NCBI GenBank assembly: GCA_963969365.1
Contig: OZ017746.1
Span: 2,294,001-2,358,000 of the forward strand
Direction of reading: 5' to 3'
Origin: Asterochloris sp. CNOR1
Taxonomy: Eukaryota; Chlorophyta; Trebouxiophyceae; Trebouxiales; Trebouxiaceae
Length of the DNA: 64,000 nucleotides
Below, piece after piece: positions 59,101-64,000 of the stretch. Position 1 is the stretch's first letter, and each line of letters starts with the position of its first letter. The notes under the pieces were generated by a model. That model ran no database searches and had not been told where the DNA came from. It was given only the letters and a program-made list of their open reading frames with translations. Made by a program: the position numbers and the translations under genes.

Positions 59101-60222
59101 TGCCAGGCCCTGCCTCACCTCCAGCTGCACTTTGTTGGCTCAATGCAGAGAGCACTACCTGCACAGCAATCGCGGCACGCCGCCCAAGCCTCTGCCTCAC
59201 CTCCAGCTGCACATCCTTGATGTCCTCCCCAAGGGGGATGCCAGTGGCCCTGTCGATGATCTCCACTCTGATGGGGGCATCGCACTTGGCCTTGAGGATG
59301 TCATTCACCAGGTATTTGGGAGCAAAGTTCACATTGCACCTGCGATGGGGGTTGTGCTCGCACAGCACACACTGCGGGTCCAAGCATCCCAACGACCTGC
59401 AGCAAGAGGAGTGGCAGCTCAGGGCAGGGCTGAGATGCGGCACCAGCACAGGCAGGATGCCTGTGGGTCCCAGCAGCCTGCAGCAGCAGGATTGTTAGCC
59501 TCAGACAAGATGACGTGCATCCACTGCACAGGCAGGACACGCTGCGGCATTCAACAACCCAATGACCACCTATGATGAAAAGGTGGGAGCCTCAGGCAGT
59601 CACAACTGGTGCATGAGCAGCAGATGCTGAGCCTGAGAGCTCCCTTCAGCCTGCAGTCAGAAAGGTCTTGGAGCAGCATGTACACGACAGCGCAGTGCGT
59701 GGTACCCACATCATCCTGAAGGCCCTGAAAGGCAAAAGCAATGCAAGTCCCTTGGCTGCTGCAGATGCAGGAGGAAGCAGCACAGCTCTAGGTGACTCAC
59801 AAGCAGTCGTGTCTGAAAACCAGCTGGAGATCCCGGCTCTCCACTGGCACGCTGGCCGGCCCTGGCAGGCTGGCAATGGCCTCTGCGGTCGCATGTTGCA
59901 GCACCCGCTGGTCCACTGTGAGGTGCATCCGTCTTGCAAGTGCTCCAGAAAATTGGAATATACGTGTACGAACATACTCCTGCAGGGCATGAAAGGTTTG
60001 GAGGTCGTGTTATGCACTCTCTCTGGAGTCGACGTAGTCCTGGCAGGCGGGACAGATTTGCGCTGGCCATTGGTGGGCAAGCCTTGTGGCAGCCCTGCAC
60101 CCGGCTGGCTCATCAGGCTCATCATGGCAACGCAGAAGCTGGTCAGGTCAGGGGCGGACCTCCAAGACATATGGGGGCACCCCTTGCAGCTCAGGCGGCA
60201 AGGGAATGCCCTGCTCCTCCAT
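53145..60222 (-). CDS. CBP60-like calmodulin-binding transcription factor
   Basis: Exons: 60222-60160, 59979-59801, 59396-59201, 58748-58647, 58449-58375, 58213-58061, 57491-57317, 56749-56485, 56230-56128, 56028-55951, 55497-55332, 55112-54969, 54581-54216, 53842-53667, 53357-53145; about 817 residues, phases consistent (exon 9 borders least sure). The order follows CBP60: VDQRVLQHATAEAIASLPG with RDLQLVF; NFAPKYLVNDILKAKCDAPI with VEIIDRATG; LEMCILDGNAYD; CSLLLNNK; LHVSDSSEAMLSGRKPPFRL; VSEGFVVATRRTRTA; DDHVSKLEHMGKETVKKLQD; VGEFRKLAQMAEADGHLRQK; then WDDARDHAMRAVVADNRMRIW. An extra Cys-rich insert, CVLCEHNPHRRC, precedes the DNA-binding core. The tail is Gln/Pro/Met-rich, like an activation region. 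In plants CBP60g/SARD1 control immune genes. The intron after 55951 starts with GC. Confidence 0.8.
53411..53444 (-). repeat. Intronic copy of the start of the last CBP60-like exon
   Basis: gtcccagggcatgtcgtgca with gctcagctgcc repeats the true exon start at 53323-53357 (ggtccaggggcatgtcgtgc, agcatagctgcc), about 88 bp away, in the preceding intron. Confidence 0.75.
55627..55782. repeat. 39-bp minisatellite, four units
   Basis: Four head-to-tail 39-bp units starting ttgcacaggcctgaagcaga (55627, 55666, 55705, 55744), nearly identical; the last differs by one base. It lies in an intron of the CBP60-like gene. The period is a multiple of three, so it stays open in several frames, but neither strand shows a start, splice site or family that would make it coding. 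Confidence 0.95.
59041..59137 (-). repeat. Two intronic relics of the end of CBP60-like exon 3
   Basis: In the intron after 59201, GTGCAGCTGGAGGTGAGGCA (minus strand, about 59132-59112) repeats the exon 3 end with its donor, and GAGGACATCAAGGATGTGCG (about 59062-59042) repeats the segment just before it. The true copies lie at about 59201-59225. The first relic keeps an intact GAG|GTGAGG donor. Confidence 0.8.
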
Positions 60223-60500
60223 TGAGCCCAGGCAGCCTTGCTCCTGAGGCTTTAAAGCGTCCCCTGTGCTGCGTGCTGCTGAGGGAGGTGGCCCACGAGA
60301 AATTGTCCTACTTCACGCACTGCTTGCCAAGACCAAGCGAGCTTGGGGGTTGCAGCGCGTTTCCGGAGGCTAATCGCGAGAGATCTGGGCAAGCTCGGGA
60401 CAGAGCAGCCTGGGCACGAGGTCAGACCCAGGTTTCCGTTCTGAGGCTCTCGCTTCTGTTGATTGGCCACCCGAAAGAGTTCCAGTCAGCCTCCCGCTTG
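60223..60500. promoter_or_regulatory. 278-bp divergent promoter region, CBP60-like / GID8
   Basis: The segment between the two divergent start codons must contain both promoters. No element could be named with confidence. Confidence 0.45.
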
Positions 60501-62380
60501 ATGGGCGCTCAAGAGCTGCAGCAGCTCTGTTCACCAGACAGCATGCGTCAGAGGTGAGGACGGCTACCTCATCAGCATGGAGCAGGCCAGGAGAAGCCCC
60601 ATGGTTGGTCGCAAGGTCTCTGCAAGCAGGCCCAGCACGGTGAGTGCAGGAACTCCAGACAGGCTGGACATCCAATCCTTCACCCCCAATGCTTGAGCCT
60701 GCAGAGATCTGTTAGCAAGCAGGAATGGGAGAAAAAGATGAGCAACGTCCGACTCAAGAAGGAGGATATGAACGCACTGATCATGAACTTCCTAGTCACT
60801 GAGGTGCGTTTTGCCCTTGCACGTGCAAGCATCATGCCAGTCCCTGGCAGGGTCAGGCAATGCTGTATGCTCAGCGAATGAGCTCATAGTTCATCAGTGG
60901 GCGCCTTAGGCTAGGGGCCACAGCATAGCAGGTTGGCTGGACATCCACTTGTCTGCTGCCTTGCTGCTGGGTTGCAGCGCTCTGCCAAAGTCTTGGTCTG
61001 CCACCAGCTAGGCTGCCATTGTCTGCAACCTGGCCACCACAGAGGAAGTCAGTGTCTGCCTGTCACAGATCGTCCGAGTTGGTCTTGTGCTGCTGTGTCC
61101 TCAATTGCTGTTCACCGTCTGCTGCAGGGCTATGTGGACGCTGCCAAATTGTTTCAGCAGGAGTCTGGCACTCATCCAGGGGTAGATCTAGACACCATCA
61201 CAGACAGGATGCACATTCGCAAAGCAGTCCAGGGCGGTGACATTGAGGAGGCCATTGACCTGGTCAATGATTTTAATCCTGAGGTGGGGCCTGCAAAGTG
61301 AATTTGCGTCGAGCTGCCGCAGCCTAGGCAGCACAGTGTCATTGAGCAGAGCTGGACGGTGGTCCTGACGCTTGCGCACAGCACACGCCGCCTTCGCGCC
61401 AAAGCTGGCAGGCCAATGCCCACTGCATGCCTGCAGATCCTGGAGCTGCAGCCTCAGCTGTCCTTCCATCTCCAGCAGCAGCGCCTGATAGAGTTGGTGC
61501 GCCAGGGCAAGGTGGAGGAGGCGCTGGACTTTGCTCAGGAATACCTTGCACCGCAGGGCGAGGGCAACCCTGCCTTCCTCCAGGAGCTGGGTGAGCACAT
61601 GGCATCACTTCATTGACAAAGGCTTTGCTGAAATTATGCCGCTTGGCAGAGTGTTGTGGGAATGGTGGGGATCATGCTTTCCTCCTATAGTGTGAGCAGG
61701 GCTGCTTCGCAGAGCCCTACCAAGAACGAGGCCTACCAGGAAAGAGGGTGGTCCAGAAAAAGTTCCAGGAGGTGGCTGAGCCACTCTGCATGCTGCCAGG
61801 GAGAAGGCCTCTGCTGCACATTGCACAACAGAAAGTGCTGCGCTGCACAGAGTCCTGTTTGGGAGGGGGCTCTGCTGCACGGGCGGGGCAGTTTGCCGCC
61901 TGGAGAGCCTTGGTACACAGGCAAACGTTCTCGTCACAGATTCGCAGGCACATGTCTGCGCTGAAGGGGCAGTGTCCAGGAACAGGACTGTTCTATGTCA
62001 CTTGTAATGCAGTGCGCTTGCCGATTCGTGCTGCAGAGCGCACTGTGGCTTTGCTAGCCTTTGAGAACGCTGCCAGCAGCCCTGTGGCCGACCTCATGGA
62101 TGCTGCACAGCGCCAGAAAACGGCCAGCGAGGTCAACGCCGCCATCCTGAAGAGCCAGCATCAGGTGGGACCAGCACATGGCCCGTCATCATTCATTGAT
62201 GAGCAGGTTCCGTCATGGGCACTCCTTCTGGCTGATCTGCAGGAATGTGAGGCGAGGCTGCCAGGCCTGCTGAAAATGATGCTGTGGGCCCAGAGCCAGC
62301 TAGATGGCCACTGCACCTTTCCTCACATCACAGACCTAATGTCAGGGACGCTGTCTGACCCAGCTGCTGCATCAGAGTAG
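60501..62380 (+). CDS. GID8: GID8 homologue, LisH-CTLH-CRA subunit of the GID/CTLH ubiquitin ligase
   Basis: Six exons, phases consistent: 60501-60553, 60707-60803, 61128-61283, 61437-61590, 62037-62164, 62243-62380; 241 residues. SVSKQEWEKKMSNVRLKKED and MNALIMNFLVTE begin the LisH part, continued by GYVDAAKLFQQESGTHPGVD. CTLH: ITDRMHIRKAVQGGDIEEAI, FHLQQQRLIELVRQGKVEEA and FAQEYLAPQGEGNPAFLQEL. CRA: TVALLAFENAASSPVADLMD, KTASEVNAAILKSQ and LPGLLKMMLWAQSQLDG. It closely follows plant and yeast GID8 (Gid8/TWA1), a scaffold of the CTLH E3 complex. The first exon (MGAQELQQLCSPDSMRQ) is inferred from phase and is the least certain part. Confidence 0.93.
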
Positions 62381-62690
62381 AGGGCCCCTCCCCAGCTGCT
62401 GAACCTGAACCACCATCAGAAGTGTAGTCCTGTGCCACCACTTTCAGCCCGCCAGCACATGTCAAGCTTCGGCTTTGCCTGGTCTCAACTTGGGTGACAT
62501 GAAAGTCAATCTGTACTTCCTGTGCATGACTCCATCGAGTCATATGAATTGCAAGTCAGGGCCTTTAGAAGGCAGGCAAGGTCACCTGCGTTCAGCACAC
62601 CATTGGGCTTGCTCCGAGTGGCCCAGCTTTCCGTTCCGGACGGTCTTCTTCTATTTTCTCGTGTTTCTATCCAAATTACTATTGCCGCAG
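62381..62690. other. Region downstream of GID8
   Basis: These 310 bp presumably hold the GID8 3' UTR and the start of the next plus-strand gene. A short open frame (MKVNLYFLCMTPSSHMNC) and another in the next frame are present, but neither could be supported. Confidence 0.35.
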
Positions 62691-62823
62691 GCAAGTCACG
62701 CAGGGGGCCTTGGTGAACAGCACTGCCGAGCAGCAGCAGTATGAGGAGGGTGCGAAGCAACTCAGACTGCGAGCGGCTGCATCTGACCGCATCACGGGAG
62801 GGACCTGGGGCACTCTGTACGAG
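62691..62823 (+). CDS. Probable internal exon of an unidentified gene
   Basis: A 133-bp segment bounded by GCCGCAG and GAG|GTGAGC reads in one frame QVTQGALVNSTAEQQQYEEG, AKQLRLRAAASDRITGG and TWGTLYE. No family recognised. The upstream exon and the join to any downstream exon are not settled; an acceptor at 63150 in matching phase would give a short ending (ISAEAELPHHSKARGSSAGS then stop). Confidence 0.3.
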
Positions 62824-63151
62824 GTGAGCTGCCGACCAGACGCTGCCTCAGCATTTCGGGCAGCAACACAATGCCACACTGCACATGAGAGCTGAAACAC
62901 CACAGCCTTCAATGCCAAGGTAATGGGGTTTACTTCAAGATCAACTGGCCCAGGAAAGGCCAGAGGAAAAAGCAGCTGAGTCAGGTCTTCCACATAAGGT
63001 GTGCTTGTGTGCACACAAACAGCAGCCAGGCTGGGGCACCAAAAGGGTTTGAGTGCACCAACTACTGCCCCTTCCAAGCCTCTTACAACCCAGCACATCA
63101 CAAGTAGAGCCGCATCTTGCGCAAAATCAATGCCTGCCTCATGCCTGCAGA

Positions 63152-64000
63152 TCTCAGCTGAAGCAGAGCTGCCCCACCATTCCAAGGCCCGGGGAAGCTC
63201 AGCTGGCAGCTAGTGGGGCCTTGAAGGCAGCTCTGCCAATCGCCTGCCAGGGACAGCCCTCGGGGGCAGCAATGATTGCAGGCCTCAGCAGCCGCAGCAG
63301 TTCCAATGCTTCCCTCCTGTCCCCAGATCACGAGCCGCTCACTTCACTGGGCAGCGGGGGCAGCCTCAGCACGCATCCGGCGACAGCTGTGCACAATGCC
63401 GGGGAGTGGCCTTTCACAGAGGCTGCCACCCTGCACTGCGGCTCCCCAGGTGACTGCACAGGCTGTGCGAGAGTCAGCAACATTGACTTGGCCGGGTCTG
63501 CACGTCCAAACTGCACAGCTCCCAATACTGCACTGCAGCTGCACCCACTGTCACCTGGACGCCCAGTTGAGGTGACTGGGCTGCATCCACAGTCAGGAGT
63601 GGCCGCCGAGTCCCCCTTTTCCTGGCTCTGCAGTCCACTATTGCTAAGTCCTGCTCAGGCTCAACACTAGCCTTCACAAACTGCAGGGGTCCGATTTGAC
63701 ATTTGTGCGCAGCCCAGCTGCCGGGTCAATGGCACAGTGCCCCTGATCACGATACTGAAACACAGCAGCTTCCCATCCAGTGCAACTGCAAGACCAGAAG
63801 CCGGCAGCAGGGAGGAGGCAGGCCTTGTGCGAGAGAGCACACATGCAGCCCATCCTGCAGCTGACTCAGCAGCCCAGGCTGCACCTGACCATGAAGCACA
63901 GGTGCGACATGGTGCCGCTTCAGCACGTCTTGGGGGGGAACGGAATGCAGCATGTGGCAGCATGGCGGGCTGCACCGCCCTGGCGCCTCCACCCAGCCAG
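63152..64000 (+). CDS. Possible coding exons continuing past the window end
   Basis: After a CCTGCAG acceptor at 63150 one plus-strand frame (from SQLKQSCPTIPRP) stays open to a stop at 63670, about 173 codons, Ser/Ala/Gly-rich. A second frame, from about 63690 (VRFDICAQPSCRVNGTVPLI) to base 64000, is also free of stops and runs off the edge. No family is visible, and I could not join the two in phase, so the call is weak. Confidence 0.25.

Noticed and set aside
60131-60160. A 21-nt intron joining MEEQGIPLPPELQG to the adjacent FCVAMMSLMSQPG frame
   Set aside because: Too short; joining 60160 to 59979 (EYVRTRIFQFSG) keeps phase and leads into the CBP60 core.
59668-60225. A plus-strand open frame of 185 codons
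   Set aside because: It lies antisense to CBP60-like exons 1-2, shows no family and has no start context.
62679-63185. A minus-strand open frame of 168 codons near the right edge
   Set aside because: Overlaps the better supported plus-strand exon 62691-62823 and resembles no protein.
1-64000. Mobile or virus-like elements, tRNA and rRNA genes
   Set aside because: No transposase, reverse transcriptase, capsid or integrase-like reading frame, no long terminal or inverted repeats, and no cloverleaf or rRNA sequence recognised by eye.

Overview
The window looks like nuclear DNA of a green alga (Chlorophyta, perhaps Trebouxiophyceae; the class is only a guess). It is GC-rich. Genes are cut into many short exons, joined by introns with GT (sometimes GC) donors and nearly always TGCAG-type acceptors. 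The gene content is plant-like: plastid-targeted photosynthesis and starch proteins, a fused UMP synthase, an AHP-type phosphotransfer protein, and hydroxyproline-rich cell-surface proteins of the PPSPP and ShKT-module kinds. I saw no virus-like element, transposon, rRNA, tRNA or CRISPR array.

Layout. 1-3494 (-): secreted Ser/Thr/Pro-rich protein with six-cysteine ShKT-like modules, running off the left edge. 5702-7818 (-): PSB33/TEF5. 8170-13128 (+): ACR9/10-type ACT-repeat protein. 13688-24184 (+): 17-exon, about 1,688-residue membrane protein with a Pro-rich ectodomain, one transmembrane helix and a very long cytoplasmic tail. 24272-26151 (-): Nopp140/SRP40. 26297-31606 (+): J-domain plus GPALPP/DUF3752 protein. 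31795-34110 (-): unrecognised protein. 35246-35992 (+): histidine phosphotransfer protein. 36318-38240 (-): CTU2/NCS2. 38382-42204 (-): ABCD2-type ABC transporter. 42747-46639 (+): UMP synthase. 46881-50823 (+): plastid alpha-amylase (AMY3 type). 50895-51981 (-): DUF1230/Ycf36-like protein. 53145-60222 (-): CBP60-like calmodulin-binding transcription factor. 60501-62380 (+): GID8. 62.7-64 kb holds at least one poorly defined plus-strand gene. Exon models were built by hand; for nearly every model reading phases match at every junction and the total length is a multiple of three, which is the main support for them.

The genes do not form a pathway. They are compactly packed, with divergent pairs sharing short promoters (Nopp140 / J-GPALPP 145 bp between start codons; CBP60-like / GID8 278 bp; PSB33 / ACR 351 bp; ABCD2 / UMPS 542 bp) and convergent pairs only 71-325 bp apart.

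The most unusual signal is genome-structural. In six separate genes an intron contains a decayed or near-identical partial copy of the adjoining exon edge, splice site included, as if short tandem duplications spanning exon-intron borders keep arising and are then absorbed into introns. At least six introns also use GC donors. Other items of note are a CBP60-like factor in an alga, the large Pro-rich receptor-like protein with four related helical motifs in its tail, and a nested palindrome that encloses that gene's start codon.
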